A stretch of 64,000 nucleotides of DNA. Source: Neolewinella xylanilytica. GTDB taxonomy: Bacteria; Bacteroidota; Bacteroidia; Chitinophagales; Saprospiraceae. The stretch lies in assembly GCF_002934605.1 (NCBI RefSeq), contig NZ_PTJC01000005.1, positions 1-64,000 on the forward strand. Reading direction: 5' to 3'. Positions 21,485 to 32,700 of this stretch are shown piece after piece. A model generated the notes under the pieces. It searched no databases, was not told the origin of the DNA, and saw only the letters and a program-made list of their open reading frames with translations. How positions within the stretch are numbered: the stretch's first letter is position 1; every line of letters starts with the position of its first letter. The translations under genes were made by a program, and so were the position numbers.

Positions 21485-22954
21485 CTATTGAGCGGTACGT
21501 ACCCCGCGGAAGCCGAGCCGCGAATTGGCCCCGTTGAGGACGGTAGCGGCGTCGGCCCGGTCCGCTACCCGCAGGAACGGCGTCAGGTTCGCGTGGGAAC
21601 CTCCCCGGTAGCCGATCCCCATATCCGCCGACGGCCAATTCGCGACGTTATGCACACCCGTCGGGGCCAGCATACCGTCCCCGTGGGTGCCGCGGTAGTC
21701 ACGGCCGGGGGCGTTGCCCACCGTAACCGCCCGTTCGTATACATTACCGGAGAGGTCCATGATGCCGTAGTAGCTTCCGCCGGATTCCTCCCGGCTCTGG
21801 TTCACGGCGCTGGCGGCAATGCTGCCCACCCGGAGCGGGCCGATGGAAGAAGCGGTGGAGAAATAGACCACGTTGCCGGTCCCCTCCGCCGGGTTGGCTA
21901 CTACTTCGTTTGCCGTACCCTCGTTTGCAAGGGTATAGGTTTCGGTGGCAATACCCGCCGTACCCCAGGCGAATTCTCCGGCTACCGGGGTGCCCGGGCC
22001 CCGGCAGGCCTTTTCGTACTCCAGCTCCGTCATCATACGGAGGCCGGCCCAGTCGAGGTAGGCCATCATGCGTACGTTATTGACGTAGTTCAGTGGGAGG
22101 TTGGGAAGACTGGTGGTCGCGTTACCCGTGCCCGTCCAACTGATCCCGTTCCGGCCCAGGACGTTGTCCGAGTTCTTTCCATTGGTACCGGTAATATCGT
22201 TCGTGGTTTTGGCCGCATCGGACAGGGTATTGAAAAAGGCCGTCCACTGGTCCTGGGAAACCTCGTACTTCATACAGTAGAAGGCCGCGAAGCCCTTCGG
22301 GAATGCGGCGGGGATCGGTCCGGATTGGTCCCCGCCAATTCCGGAAACAGGATCGCTGGGATAGTACAGACTATTGAGGGAGGGTCCGACGCTGATCGCC
22401 CCTTCGCCGGTCACGGGGAAAGGTTGCGACAGGAAACCGACCCGGAAGAATTCATTGTTCAAGGTATCCCGATCGCCAGACACGGAACCGAGATAAAAAG
22501 CGCCGGACGGAACGTAGACCATTTCGATGGCGAATACCTGAACGTCCACGATATCCGCGTCACTGACGCCGTCGAGGCGGTAGTCCCAGCGCAGTTGAAA
22601 GTCATCCCAGTCCACCTGGCCACTACCGTCCGCAGCGCGGTAGATCATGGCCCCCATACGGTCGTAAATGTCCATGACTGCGCCGGCGGGAACCTTATGG
22701 CCGAAGTTCGGCAGACTGCAGTGCCGCCAGTCCCCGTTGTTCACCCGGAATTTCGCGAAGATCCAAGCCGCGTCGTGGTTGGCCGGGCCGACACTGATGC
22801 GCCAGCTGTTCTCCCAGCTGAGGTCGAACTGGATTTTGGTGGTTCCGTTCCCACTGCTCTGTTCCGTCAGGGCTACGTTGGAAACCTGAATATTGTTGGC
22901 GTAAACCGTGCCCCAGAACAGGCACAGCAACAACGGGTAAATAATACGGTCCAT
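21485..22954 (-). CDS. SUMF1/formylglycine-generating-enzyme-like secreted protein
   Basis: This 489-residue protein has a signal peptide (IIYPLLLCLFWGTVYA). A beta-sandwich-like N-terminal part (20-160) is followed by a SUMF1/EgtB-type domain (about 165-489), marked by 'EMVYVPSGAFYLGS', 'FYCMKYEVSQDQW', 'DWAGLRMMTELEYEKACRG', 'LSGNVYERAVTVG' and the C-terminal 'NSRLGFRGVRTA'. In Bacteroidota such domains are often secreted with type IX substrates and may be non-catalytic; the two Cys of true formylglycine enzymes are not evident near 'GSYYGIMDLSG'. It precedes the repeat protein by 8 bp. Confidence 0.8.
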   Translation of the reverse strand: MDRIIYPLLLCLFWGTVYANNIQVSNVALTEQSSGNGTTKIQFDLSWENSWRISVGPANHDAAWIFAKFRVNNGDWRHCSLPNFGHKVPAGAVMDIYDRMGAMIYRAADGSGQVDWDDFQLRWDYRLDGVSDADIVDVQVFAIEMVYVPSGAFYLGSVSGDRDTLNNEFFRVGFLSQPFPVTGEGAISVGPSLNSLYYPSDPVSGIGGDQSGPIPAAFPKGFAAFYCMKYEVSQDQWTAFFNTLSDAAKTTNDITGTNGKNSDNVLGRNGISWTGTGNATTSLPNLPLNYVNNVRMMAYLDWAGLRMMTELEYEKACRGPGTPVAGEFAWGTAGIATETYTLANEGTANEVVANPAEGTGNVVYFSTASSIGPLRVGSIAASAVNQSREESGGSYYGIMDLSGNVYERAVTVGNAPGRDYRGTHGDGMLAPTGVHNVANWPSADMGIGYRGGSHANLTPFLRVADRADAATVLNGANSRLGFRGVRTAQ

Positions 22955-23058
22955 AGTGTGTGTATGTGTTGTGGACCATTATGCCTTCCGCAGGGTAGCC
23001 GTTACGACTTGTTGGGTATTTATTTCCCGCGCTCCGCCGCCCCCGTTTTCCCTCCGCA

Positions 23059-24639
23059 TCAGGACGCCGGCAACAGCCAGGTCACGACCGACCGGGCCGG
23101 CAGCGTGTAGGCGTCGACGGTCGTAAATGTACCCGCGTAGCGCAGGTCGTCCGCTTCCGCGTCACTGGTGACGTAAGCCCGGAAGGTGGAGGCGGTATCC
23201 CTATTCCCGGTAAGGGTAACCGGCTGCGGCGTCGGTTGCTGGTTGACGAAGACGATCACGCGGCTCCCGTCCGCATTTTCGTAGGCGGAGGCAATCACTC
23301 CGGTGGGAAATGCTTCCTCGGCCGGCGTACCGTCGGCGCGTTCGATCGAAAGGCGTATGGCGCCGGGGCGCAGGAAATAAGAAAAATTACCCACCGTCCA
23401 CAGCAACTTCGAGTCGTACACTTCCCCCGCGAATTTGTCGTCGTCGGTATAGACCAGCCCGTCCTTGTAGTCGCCGTTGCTTACCCCCAGCCACCACTGC
23501 CAGGAGCTAGCGTTGGCGAATAGAAAGTCAGCCTGCATCACCCGGGCCAGGTAGAGCGCCGGGTCCATGCCGAGGTCGCGGCCGGGGCCCTTCACCTCCT
23601 CGTTGTCTTCGAGCAGGCAGTACTCGCTGGCCATGTATTCCAGTTCGGGGTTGATCGCCTGGAGTGCCGTCCAGGCTTCCTGGCGGGTCCGGACCAGGTT
23701 TTCCACCGGCCAGGTGGAGAAGTAATCGTGGACCGCTACCTCCAGTGCCAGGTGCTCCAGATTGCCCAAGTACAGCTCGGAGGTCGGATCGAAGAAAGCC
23801 CGTAGCTGGTCGCTACGCTGCTTCGGTCCCTTATCCGGTTTATATAAGTATTCGACCTGGGCGGTCTCGGCGATCTCGAGCTCGGTTTCCGTGATCCCGG
23901 CCTTGGTGAAGGCGGCGTCGATCTCCCGCGTGACCGCCGCCAGTTCGTCGTTGTCGTAGGGGGTTCCCTCCTGCTTGCAGCACATCCACTCCCACTGGGG
24001 CTCGTTGAAGGGGCTCAGAAAGTCGAAGGGGATGCCGGTTTCGCGTTCCACTCCCCGGACGATTTTTACGAGGTAGTCGGCAAAATCAGCGTAGTGCTCG
24101 GGCTGCAGGTTGGATTCCTTGCCGTCCTCCGACCAGGCCTTCCCGTTGCGGGTCATCCAGACCGGGGGGCTGTTCACGAAGCCGATGAAGGTTTCCACCC
24201 CGCGGTCTTTCGCCGCCTGCAGCATCCAGCGCTGGCCGGCGTGGCGCGACCAGTCGTAGGTGCCGTCGGGATTTCCGAAGGATTCGGCCCGCCGCCACTC
24301 ACTGGTGATGCCGCTGCCGTCGCCCTGGGCTTGACTGCCCGCTCCGATGTTGAACCGCCAGGCGGTGAGGCCGATGCCGACCGGATTTCCTTCCTCGTCG
24401 GTTTCCTTGCTAAAGAGCAGGTCCGCAATTTCGTTTCGCTGCTCCTCCGGCCAGTTCGCGCCGACGTACTGGATCGTCCAGGCGTCGGAAGCGCCAAAGT
24501 TGTGGACGGTCTGGTAGCGGACGGTGGGGTCGAGGGTGTAGGCAACTTCCCCCTGATCGGATTCCGGGAGGGAGGGGGGCTGCCGACAGCCGGTGGCGAT
24601 TGCTCCGCACAGCAGGAGGGAAAGGAATCGACGCTTCAT
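23059..24639 (-). CDS. GH30-like glycoside hydrolase lipoprotein (endo-beta-1,6-galactanase-like)
   Basis: The protein has 526 residues. Lipobox IATGC with Cys18 predicts an outer-membrane lipoprotein. A (beta/alpha)8 domain (about 35-430) shows 'YQTVHNFGASDAW', the acid/base E213 in 'SPFNEPQWEW' and the nucleophile E339 in 'MASEYCLLED', followed by 'WQWWLGVSNGDYKDGLVY'. A small C-terminal beta domain follows ('VIASAYENADGSRVIVFVNQ'). The pattern suits GH30 galactanases or glucuronoxylanases; beta-1,6-galactan is the best guess. It lies 137 bp downstream of SusD in the same locus, so it probably trims the polymer imported by SusCD. Confidence 0.85.
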   Translation of the reverse strand: MKRRFLSLLLCGAIATGCRQPPSLPESDQGEVAYTLDPTVRYQTVHNFGASDAWTIQYVGANWPEEQRNEIADLLFSKETDEEGNPVGIGLTAWRFNIGAGSQAQGDGSGITSEWRRAESFGNPDGTYDWSRHAGQRWMLQAAKDRGVETFIGFVNSPPVWMTRNGKAWSEDGKESNLQPEHYADFADYLVKIVRGVERETGIPFDFLSPFNEPQWEWMCCKQEGTPYDNDELAAVTREIDAAFTKAGITETELEIAETAQVEYLYKPDKGPKQRSDQLRAFFDPTSELYLGNLEHLALEVAVHDYFSTWPVENLVRTRQEAWTALQAINPELEYMASEYCLLEDNEEVKGPGRDLGMDPALYLARVMQADFLFANASSWQWWLGVSNGDYKDGLVYTDDDKFAGEVYDSKLLWTVGNFSYFLRPGAIRLSIERADGTPAEEAFPTGVIASAYENADGSRVIVFVNQQPTPQPVTLTGNRDTASTFRAYVTSDAEADDLRYAGTFTTVDAYTLPARSVVTWLLPAS

Positions 24640-24776
24640 GGGTCTAATAAAGTCAATCTTGGACGAAAGCGGATTTTCTTGCGCTCCGGTGTTTGACTAC
24701 CTACCTAGCGGCGGCGCATGCACTTATACCGGCCTATTACGCCGGAGAGCGATCCTTCCGGCAGCATCGGCCTGGT

Positions 24777-26423
24777 TTACCAACCCAGGATCTGACTTGC
24801 GGCCGGGTTTTTATCGATCTCATCCTGCGGAATGGGTAACACGTAGAGCCTAGCCGGGAAACTGCGTTCCTCGAAGGCTTCGACCGAGTAGGTTAGGGAA
24901 CCGGCTGCCTCCCTGACGATCTGCATACCGTAAAGGGGGCCATTGAGGAGCTCCTCGGCAATCCCCCAGCGGCGGATATCGAAAAAGCGATGTTCCTCAA
25001 AGGCGAGTTCGATGCGGCGTTCGTGGCGGATTCGCTCCCGCATTTCGTCCTGACCTAGGGCTTCGGGAAGCGGGGGCATACCGGCACGGTCGCGGATGGC
25101 GTTGATCGCATCGTAGACCGTCTGGTCGGGGCCGCTAGCTTCGTTGCGGGCCTCGGCGTAATTCAGCAGAATTTCGGCGTAGCGGAAGTAGAGCCAATCC
25201 TGGTCGCTGGACTGGGAGTAGATGACCAAGTCTTCATTGTGGAACTTCCGCAGGAAGTAACCGGTGTGCATAAAGAGGTCGTCGATACCGCCTTCGAAGA
25301 GTTCTACTTCCCGGCCGCGGAATTCCGCCCCATCGTGGACGACCGTGGCCTCGAAGCGGGGGTCCAGGTTTTCGAAGGGTTCCTGTGGATCGTACAGCGG
25401 CGATTCCTCCTGCGGCTCGCCGTCGATCATTTCGTAGGATCCGACGAAGTTCTGCGTGGGTAGGTTACCGCCCCAGCCGCCGTCGCTCGGTCCGCGGTAA
25501 CTGGAGGGGGTATTGTACACGTCCCAGCCGGCCCCCGGCGTACCGCCGGCATTGGATTGGTGGTGCTTGTCCGGGAAAGCGAACTTCTTGGCCCAGATCA
25601 CCTCCTCGTTATTCTTCGTCAGGAAGAGGGTCCGGTAGTCCGGAAACAGGCGATACGTTCCGTCCATGATTTCCTGGGCGGCGGTGGCTGCTTCCTCGTA
25701 GCGTTCCGCGTAGAGCAGTACCCGGCTTCGAAGGGCGCTTACGGTACCGGTATTGGCACGGCCGGCGGCGATCTGGCCCGGCCCGGGCAGCAAGTCCGCC
25801 GCCGCGTTCAGGTCGTCTAGAATGAACGTGATGACAGCATCGTAGGGAGCACGGGGGATCTGGAGGTCGTCCTCCAGGGTCAGACTTCGTTCGATCAGCG
25901 GAACTCCGGTGGGTTCTCCCCCGTCCGAGGGGGTGCCGAAGAGCCGCAGCAGGTCGTGGTAGACGTACGCGCGCAGGAAGTGTGCCTCCCCCCGGAGGCG
26001 GTTTGCCAGCTCCTCGTCTTCCAGGCGGTCCAGGTTCTCCAGGGCTACGTTGGTCTTTCTTACGAGGTTGTAGAGGATGCCCCACTGATTGCCCCAGGGC
26101 ACGTTGGTGGTCTGGAAGGTGGCATTTTGGTAGACCGTGGAGTGGGTCCAGAGCATGGACACGTCTCCGTCGTCCGTCAGTCCGTCAAGCAGGTACAGTC
26201 CCTTGGCCCAACCGTCGTAGTTGCGGTCGAATCCGGAGGGCATATCGCCGTAGATCAGGTTGACGAATTGGGTGGCTCCCGCCGGGTCGGTCCAGACCAA
26301 CTCCTCGGTAAGGGAGTCTTTCGGAATCTGATTCAACAGATCGTCGTTACAGGCCTGCAATCCACCGAGGATCAATAAAAGGGCAGCACCCCTGAGTGCT
26401 ATATATCCTTTGATGTTCATCAA
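24777..26423 (-). CDS. SusD/RagB family glycan-binding lipoprotein
   Basis: The protein has 548 residues. Lipobox LQAC at residue 25 (ALRGAALLLILGGLQAC) places it on the outer membrane. The body has the TPR-rich SusD fold, with 'GEAHFLRAYVYHDLLRLFG' and 'PYDAVITFILDDLNAAADLL'. The C-terminal SusD part is marked by 'DWLYFRYAEILLNYAEARNE', 'AINAIRDRAGMPPLP', 'IRHERRIELAFEEHRFFDIR' and 'YVLPIPQDEIDKNP'. It captures oligosaccharide at the surface lid of the SusC channel. It starts 8 bp after SusC, the usual tandem order. Confidence 0.95.
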   Translation of the reverse strand: MMNIKGYIALRGAALLLILGGLQACNDDLLNQIPKDSLTEELVWTDPAGATQFVNLIYGDMPSGFDRNYDGWAKGLYLLDGLTDDGDVSMLWTHSTVYQNATFQTTNVPWGNQWGILYNLVRKTNVALENLDRLEDEELANRLRGEAHFLRAYVYHDLLRLFGTPSDGGEPTGVPLIERSLTLEDDLQIPRAPYDAVITFILDDLNAAADLLPGPGQIAAGRANTGTVSALRSRVLLYAERYEEAATAAQEIMDGTYRLFPDYRTLFLTKNNEEVIWAKKFAFPDKHHQSNAGGTPGAGWDVYNTPSSYRGPSDGGWGGNLPTQNFVGSYEMIDGEPQEESPLYDPQEPFENLDPRFEATVVHDGAEFRGREVELFEGGIDDLFMHTGYFLRKFHNEDLVIYSQSSDQDWLYFRYAEILLNYAEARNEASGPDQTVYDAINAIRDRAGMPPLPEALGQDEMRERIRHERRIELAFEEHRFFDIRRWGIAEELLNGPLYGMQIVREAAGSLTYSVEAFEERSFPARLYVLPIPQDEIDKNPAASQILGW

Positions 26424-26431
26424 GGTATGTT

Positions 26432-29400
26432 TTAGAAATTAGCCGTTAGTCCCGTGTTCCAGATTCGGAGTTGGGGGTAGCCCCAACCCCTTCCGTCGGC
26501 GTTTTCCGGGTCGAAATTCTCGATACCGGTCCAGGTGTACACATTATTGGCGTTGAAGAATACCCGTACGTTCTTCACGAAACCTCCGAACAGGCGGTCG
26601 GTGGGTAGATTGTAGGCGACCTCCACGTTCTTCAGGCGGAGGTATGAGGCGTCTTCCAGCCAGAAGGAAGAGCCCGCGTGATTGTTGGTAGCATCGATGA
26701 GGACGCGGGGCTCGCTGGCATCCGTATTCGTCGGCGTCCACCGGTCGAGGTTGGTTTCAAAGGCACCGGCCCCGACGAAGAAGGGCCAGACCCCCTCCCC
26801 GGAGTAGTACTGATTGACGTTCGTGGCGCCCTGAAATAGCAGTGACAGTTCGAAGTTGTGGAGTTTGATGTTTCCGCCGAGGCCGTAGATGATTTCCGGC
26901 GTGTTGGAGCTTCCGATGTACACCCGGTCGAGGTCGTCGATGACGCCGTCGTTGTTAACGTCCTCGTACTGGATGTCACCGGGTTCCACGTCGGTCAGGT
27001 GTTCGGCGGCGTTTTCGATCTGCTGCTCGGTCTGGAAGATCCCAAGGGCGTTAAATCCGAACTGAGCGCCGAGCGGACGGCCGGTCCGGCGGATATTGGG
27101 GTTCTCCGATTCCGGCTCGTCGATAAAGACCACCGTGTTCCGTGCGTAGGTGAAGTTGGCGTTTATCGAGTAGCTGAAGTTGTCGGAGACGGTATTCATA
27201 TGGCCGAGGCTGAGCTCTACCCCTTCGTTGTCCACCTTCGACAGGTTTTCCACGGGCAGGCCTACTCCCAGCAGACTGGGCACCGAAAGGTTGCGGCTAC
27301 CCAGGATGTCACTCCGTTTGTCCATGAAGTAATCCGCGGAAAAGGACCACTTGTAATCAAGGAATTTGGCGTCGAAACCGACGTTGAACTTCTTGACCGT
27401 CTCCCAGGTCACGTTCGGGTTGGCTAGGTTGCCCTCGACGATGCCGGGCACGACATTTCCGTCACCGAATACCGCGGCGCCGCTGATCTGGCGGTACGAT
27501 TGCAGATACAGGAAACGGGAACCACCGATGCGGTCATTTCCGAGTACGCCGTAGGAGGTTCTCAGCTTCAGGAAATCGAGAAAGTCAGCTCCCTGCATGA
27601 AGTTCTCCTTGCTGATGATATAGCCCAGGGACCCCGAGGGGAAGAAGCCCCAGCGATTACCGGGCGCGAACTGCTCCGAGCCGTCCGCCCGGAAGCTACC
27701 TTCCAGAATGATCTTTTCCGCAATGGTGTAGTTCAGTCGTCCTACGACCCCCTGCCGGGCCCGGGTGCCGGAGTAGCCGCTGTTCGTGCGGTTGTCCACT
27801 CCGCCGAAGTCAATCTCGTCGATGGCCAGGGTGAAGCCGTCGCGGTAGGCACTCGTAAACCGCCACTGGTCCTTCGTTTGCGTATACAAGAGCAGGGCGG
27901 ATACGCTGCTGTTCCGCAATTCCCTGGTGAAATTGAGGTGGGCCTGCAGCGTCAGGCTTTGGTAGTCATCGGTGGACTGGTAGAGGGAGGTTTGCCCACG
28001 GGGCTGTTCTACGAAAGTGCCGTCGCCCAACCGGTTGTAGAAGGGAATCTGGGGATAGGTGAAGTTCTTCTGACCGGTGATGTCCTTATTGTAGGAAGCT
28101 ATTCCCATGAGGGACAAACCTTCGAGGGGCAGCTGCTGCACCAGTTGAAGGCGTCCATTGAAGTTCTGGATGCGCCGGTTACGGTACCCGTTTTCCGGCA
28201 GGGTCAGATAGGCGGGGCCACTGGAATAGGTGCCATTCGACCATTGGATGGGCGCTTCGTTCGGCGGAGTGCCCGCCATCCAGCGGAATACGTCGGTAGC
28301 CGCCACGTCGTTCGTGACCTCATCCCGCCCGGAAAGGTCAAAGGATAGCCGCGTGGAAGTAGTTACGTCGGCGTCGATGTTCGAGCGGTAATTGTAGCGG
28401 TTGAACTCGTTCGAGGGTACGATGCCTTTCTGGTCTACGTAGCCGAGGAGGGCGGAATAGCGGATGCGCTCGGTACCACCGTTGGCTCCGAGACTGTAAT
28501 TCTGGATCGGTGCCCAATCATCCAGTACCGAAAGCCAGTCGGCGTCGGGGTGGGTGTCCGGGCTGCTCCCTTCGCGGTATTTATCGAGATCGTCCTCACT
28601 GTAGAGGGGGTCGTCGCCCTGGTTGGTTAGGGCCTCGTTGTAGAGTTTGGCGTATTCGTACGATCCGAGAAACTGCTGCTCGTTGGTGCGTTCCTGCAGA
28701 CCGTAATTGGCGGAAAGACTTACCTGCATGCGGCCTTCCCTGCCCCGCCGCGTCGTGACCAGTACGACGCCGTTTCCGCCCCGCACCCCAAATACGGCCG
28801 CGCTGGCAGCATCCTTTAAAATGGATACCGATTCGATCTCATTGCTGTTCAGTTGTGAGAAGTCCCGGGCCGAGCGCACGATTCCGTCGATGACATAGAG
28901 CGGCGAAGCATCTCCCGTCGTACCGATGCCCCGGATAAAGATTTGCGAGGCATCGTCTCCCGGGGCCCCCGACCGTTGGGTGGCGATGATGCCCGGAGTC
29001 CGCCCGACCAGGGTGTTACTAATGTTGGGGGTGGGGTTCTCGGAGATTTCCTTGTTGCTGATCTCCGACACGGCCCCCGCCAGGTCGCTGCGCTTCTGCT
29101 CGCCGTACCCAATTACGACCACCTCCTCCAGCGTACCCGACGCGGGCCGCAAGTTGACGTCGATCTCGGTACGACCTTCCACCTCGACGTTCATCGACTC
29201 GTAACCGATAAACGAAATGATCAGGGTGGCGTTTTCGGCGACTTCCAGCGTATAGGCTCCGTCGATGTCGGTAACGGTGCCGTTCTGGGTACCTTCCTCC
29301 AGGATAGTTGCTCCGGGGAGGGGCTCGCCGGTTTCGTCCTGTACCGTTCCGGTGACGATGACGGTGGCGGCGGACTGCAAAAAGGAGCGTTCGGCCGGAG

Positions 29401-29500
29401 GGGCCGATGCCCCTGCCTGCAGGTTTGCCAAGATCCCGGCCGTAAAGAGTAAGGCGAGCCCGCACCGCCGGGAGACGGTGGCTGATTTCTGGTGTTTCAT
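26432..29500 (-). CDS. SusC/RagA family TonB-linked outer-membrane transporter
   Basis: This 1022-residue protein has a signal peptide (about 1-32) and a CarboxypepD_reg-like domain (about 47-135, 'VTGTVQDETGEPLPGATI'). The TonB-box region is 'LEEVVVIGYGEQKRSD', the plug spans about 135-250 ('SPLYVIDGIV', 'VSILKDAASAAVFGVRGGNG'), and the beta-barrel ends 'GWGYPQLRIWNTGLTANF'. With SusD it forms the import complex for oligosaccharides. It is the first SusCD pair of this window, and it follows the CRTAC1 gene after an AT-rich 247-bp gap that probably holds its own promoter. Confidence 0.97.
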   Translation of the reverse strand: MKHQKSATVSRRCGLALLFTAGILANLQAGASAPPAERSFLQSAATVIVTGTVQDETGEPLPGATILEEGTQNGTVTDIDGAYTLEVAENATLIISFIGYESMNVEVEGRTEIDVNLRPASGTLEEVVVIGYGEQKRSDLAGAVSEISNKEISENPTPNISNTLVGRTPGIIATQRSGAPGDDASQIFIRGIGTTGDASPLYVIDGIVRSARDFSQLNSNEIESVSILKDAASAAVFGVRGGNGVVLVTTRRGREGRMQVSLSANYGLQERTNEQQFLGSYEYAKLYNEALTNQGDDPLYSEDDLDKYREGSSPDTHPDADWLSVLDDWAPIQNYSLGANGGTERIRYSALLGYVDQKGIVPSNEFNRYNYRSNIDADVTTSTRLSFDLSGRDEVTNDVAATDVFRWMAGTPPNEAPIQWSNGTYSSGPAYLTLPENGYRNRRIQNFNGRLQLVQQLPLEGLSLMGIASYNKDITGQKNFTYPQIPFYNRLGDGTFVEQPRGQTSLYQSTDDYQSLTLQAHLNFTRELRNSSVSALLLYTQTKDQWRFTSAYRDGFTLAIDEIDFGGVDNRTNSGYSGTRARQGVVGRLNYTIAEKIILEGSFRADGSEQFAPGNRWGFFPSGSLGYIISKENFMQGADFLDFLKLRTSYGVLGNDRIGGSRFLYLQSYRQISGAAVFGDGNVVPGIVEGNLANPNVTWETVKKFNVGFDAKFLDYKWSFSADYFMDKRSDILGSRNLSVPSLLGVGLPVENLSKVDNEGVELSLGHMNTVSDNFSYSINANFTYARNTVVFIDEPESENPNIRRTGRPLGAQFGFNALGIFQTEQQIENAAEHLTDVEPGDIQYEDVNNDGVIDDLDRVYIGSSNTPEIIYGLGGNIKLHNFELSLLFQGATNVNQYYSGEGVWPFFVGAGAFETNLDRWTPTNTDASEPRVLIDATNNHAGSSFWLEDASYLRLKNVEVAYNLPTDRLFGGFVKNVRVFFNANNVYTWTGIENFDPENADGRGWGYPQLRIWNTGLTANF

Positions 29501-29747
29501 ACTAGCGGATCGACGATAAGAATAATAACTAAATCGAATTTATAACCGTCAAACTAACAATTACCGAATTTAAACCCTAGTAAAAACCATTATTTCACGA
29601 ACTTTTTATGGCCCGCCTGTCTTTAGGCGTGTTTTCGGTTAGTATATGCACAAATTGCAAGCGTAGTCGGGTAGCCAGATTTCCACCGCCACGGGAGAAG
29701 AAAATTGCTGGTCCATTTCTGGCTCCCTTGCGTTCTCCGTCAACCCG
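29501..29747 (-). promoter_or_regulatory. AT-rich leader of the first SusC gene
   Basis: The 247-bp gap is clearly AT-rich, above all 29510-29600, unlike the genes around it. No perfect TTG/TAnnTTTG pair was found, but the composition and position just upstream of SusC suggest promoter and leader function. Confidence 0.35.
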
Positions 29748-32700
29748 CTACTTCTGGGAAAAAAGGTCGGCCGCTCCATCGTTACGGGTGATCAACAGCC
29801 GGGGATCCGCCCCCCCGGCATCCAGCAGGCGCACGCCCCGGATGTCACCCGTGAAGGGTAAGGTGCTTACTCCCCGCCGGTCTATAATCCGCCCGTTCTG
29901 GAAGTGCATCAGTAGTCCGGACGAAGCGTCGGACGGGCCCCATTCCACCCGGTACGGATAAAAGTTTCCGACCGCGAGGATATCGTCGTTATCGCCGTCA
30001 AGGCCGAAATCGGCCACGACGAAGTCCGTAATCATGGACACTTGGGCGGCGGCGGGGAAAGCATGGAAAACGAAGCTTTCCCCGGTATTTTCCGACCATC
30101 CCGACCGAAGTTCGGAAATGCGCAGGCGAAAGGCCCCTGTGGTATCCCCACCAGCCGTAACGGCCTCGATCCGGGCGTCGGCGTAGGTCGCGTAGTCCGT
30201 AAACCGCCGGCGAAAGCCGGATAGTTGATCCGCCATCTCGTCGTAGCTCGGCGCGGGATAGCGTTCTCCCTGAACGTAGAACGTCATGATCGGGTCGGGC
30301 TGTCCGTCGTGATTGATGTCCTGGACAAAGTATTCCAGCGGTTCCGTTGGGGACGCGGCGTAGCGCAGGTTGGTCCCGGCATTCCCTAGCAGAAAATCCG
30401 GATCGCCGTCGCCGTCCAGATCGGCGGCAGTGACCGCGCTCCACCAGCCGTGGGTGCCGTCCAGCCCCCATTCCCGGCTACGGTCCTCGAAGCGGGTGCC
30501 GTCCACGTTGATAAGCGCCCGCAGGGGCATCCATTCCCCTACCAGCAGCAGGTCTTCCCAACCGTCGCCGTTGATATCGGTCCAGGCGGCGCCGGTCACC
30601 ATTCCGGGCCGGAATGCACCTCCGGTCAGATCGGCCGATGCGTCTACGAAGCGAACCGCAGCCCCCATGCTTTCATTCCGCAGCAGGTAGCTCCGCGGCG
30701 GTTGCGGATAGGCCTGGGCTTCTACCCGCCCGGCGACGAACAGGTCCTGATCGCCGTCGTGATCGAAATCGGCGGCGATTACCCGGCCCCCGCTGGTCGC
30801 CATTTCCGGCAGGGCATTAGCGGCCCGTACGAAGCCCCCGGCCCCGTCGTTGAGGTACAACCGGTCCCGATAGGCCGGGTGGCTGGCGGGGTGTTCGTTG
30901 CCGCCGCTTACCACGTACAGATCCACATCCCCGTCCGCGTCGGCATCGAAGAAGGTGGCGCCGAGGTCTTCGTAGTGGGCGTCCTCCGCCCAGGGGCCTC
31001 CGGTCGCGGGTCGGTACCCGCCCTGGCCCGTAGACAGGTATAGAATACCCGGCTGCCCCAGCGCGCCCCCGAAGTAGATATCGTCGTGCCCGTCCTGGTT
31101 CGCGTCACCGACCGCGGTGAGCCCGCCGAGCCGCGATGGCTGATAGGGGATCAGGCGCTGGACCTTGAAGTCGACGAAGTCATTTTCCCGGTGGCGGTAG
31201 TCGATACCGGCTACTTCCGTTATACGGCGGAAGGGGCTGGCGGCGGAAGTGTCCGGCGCAGTGGCTACGGTTGTTGCCGCCGCCTGGTCGATGCTGATCG
31301 CTTGATCGGCGGAAACGTCCCGCTCGGTGGTCACCGTGCCGTCCGGCCAGGTCACGCGCAGGACATCTACCCGCTCCGCGCCCCCGAGGCCGAAGGTGAG
31401 CACGGGTTCGACGCTGGACTGGTAGCCCCGGGCGTAGTAGGCTTCACGACGCAGCCGGGTACCGCCGATCTCCGCTTCCACGGTGGCACCGATTCCGTTC
31501 ACGTTGGGCGCCCTGCCCCGCAGCCGCACCCGCAGGTAATGACGGGTGTTCGGGGCAAGTTCGTTACGGTACACGAAGGCCGGCTGATTGAGGTTACTGA
31601 CAACTAGGTCGAGGTCGCCGTCCCCGTCGAGATCACCGTAGGCCGCACCGTTGGAAATGGACGGTTCCGCTACTCCCCAGGCTTTCCCGCGATCAATAAA
31701 GGCGAGGGAGTCCGTTCCCGCGAAGGCATAATTCGGCAACCGGGTTTCGGGCATCTCCGCGATCAGCGCCATCAGGCGGTCGCTGCTTGCCCGGCTACCG
31801 GAGATGGCCTGCCCCATCCGGTCCTGGGCGTAGCGCAGAAAGTCCAGATTGGTGTAGTCGCGCAGGTAGCCGTTGGTGACGTAGAGATCGAGGTGGGAGT
31901 CGTTGTCGAAGTCGGCAAAGAGGGTGGCCCAGCTCCAGTCGGTGCCGGCGATGCCCGCCATTTGCCCGACTTCCCGAAAGCGGGGCTGCCCGTCCGGGCC
32001 GGGGCCGACGTTCAGCTGGAGCACGTTGCGCATGTTCTGGTAGTGGAAGCCACTATCGACGGCCAGTCGGTATTTGTCGTATTTGTCGGGGCCGCGTAGC
32101 AGTTTCTGGCGGCGGTTATTCTCGGGCAGCATATCCGCGACGAAGAGGTCCGGCCGGCCGTCATTATTGATGTCGGCGACGTCGGAGCCCATGGAGAATT
32201 TGGAGAGGTGGTCGAAGGATGTGTGGGAGACTTCCCGGAAGGTTCCGTCTTGCTGGTTGAGGTAGAGGAAGTCCTGCTCGTCGTAATCGTTCGTGACGAA
32301 AAGGTCGGGCCAGCCATCGCCGTTGAAGTCGGAGATGCTCGCGCTGAGGCCATAATTGAGTCCGCTGCCGTGGATACCGGCCGCTTCGCTTACGTCGGTG
32401 AAGTGGCCGCCTTCGTTGCGGTAGAGCCGGTTGCCGAAGTAGGGGTGGCGCTGGCGACGGAGTTCGGAGGTATTGAAGAAGGGGGCGAAAAACATATTGG
32501 CGTGGTTGACGAGGAACATATCCAGGTCACCGTCGCGGTCGTAATCGAGGAAATAGGACTGGGAGGAGAAGGTACCCGTAGCCTCCAGTCCGAATTTCTT
32601 CGCTTGCTCCGTGAAGGTGGGCACGCCGCCCGCATCCCCGGGTCCGTTGTTGATGAATAGTTCGTTGGCCCGCTCCGGCCGTTCGGTGCGGACGCCGGCC

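Noticed and set aside
21488-23110. 540-codon frame on the plus strand
   Set aside because: It is antisense to the SUMF1-like and repeat-protein genes, an effect of GC-rich codon use; the minus-strand genes have signal peptides and known domains.
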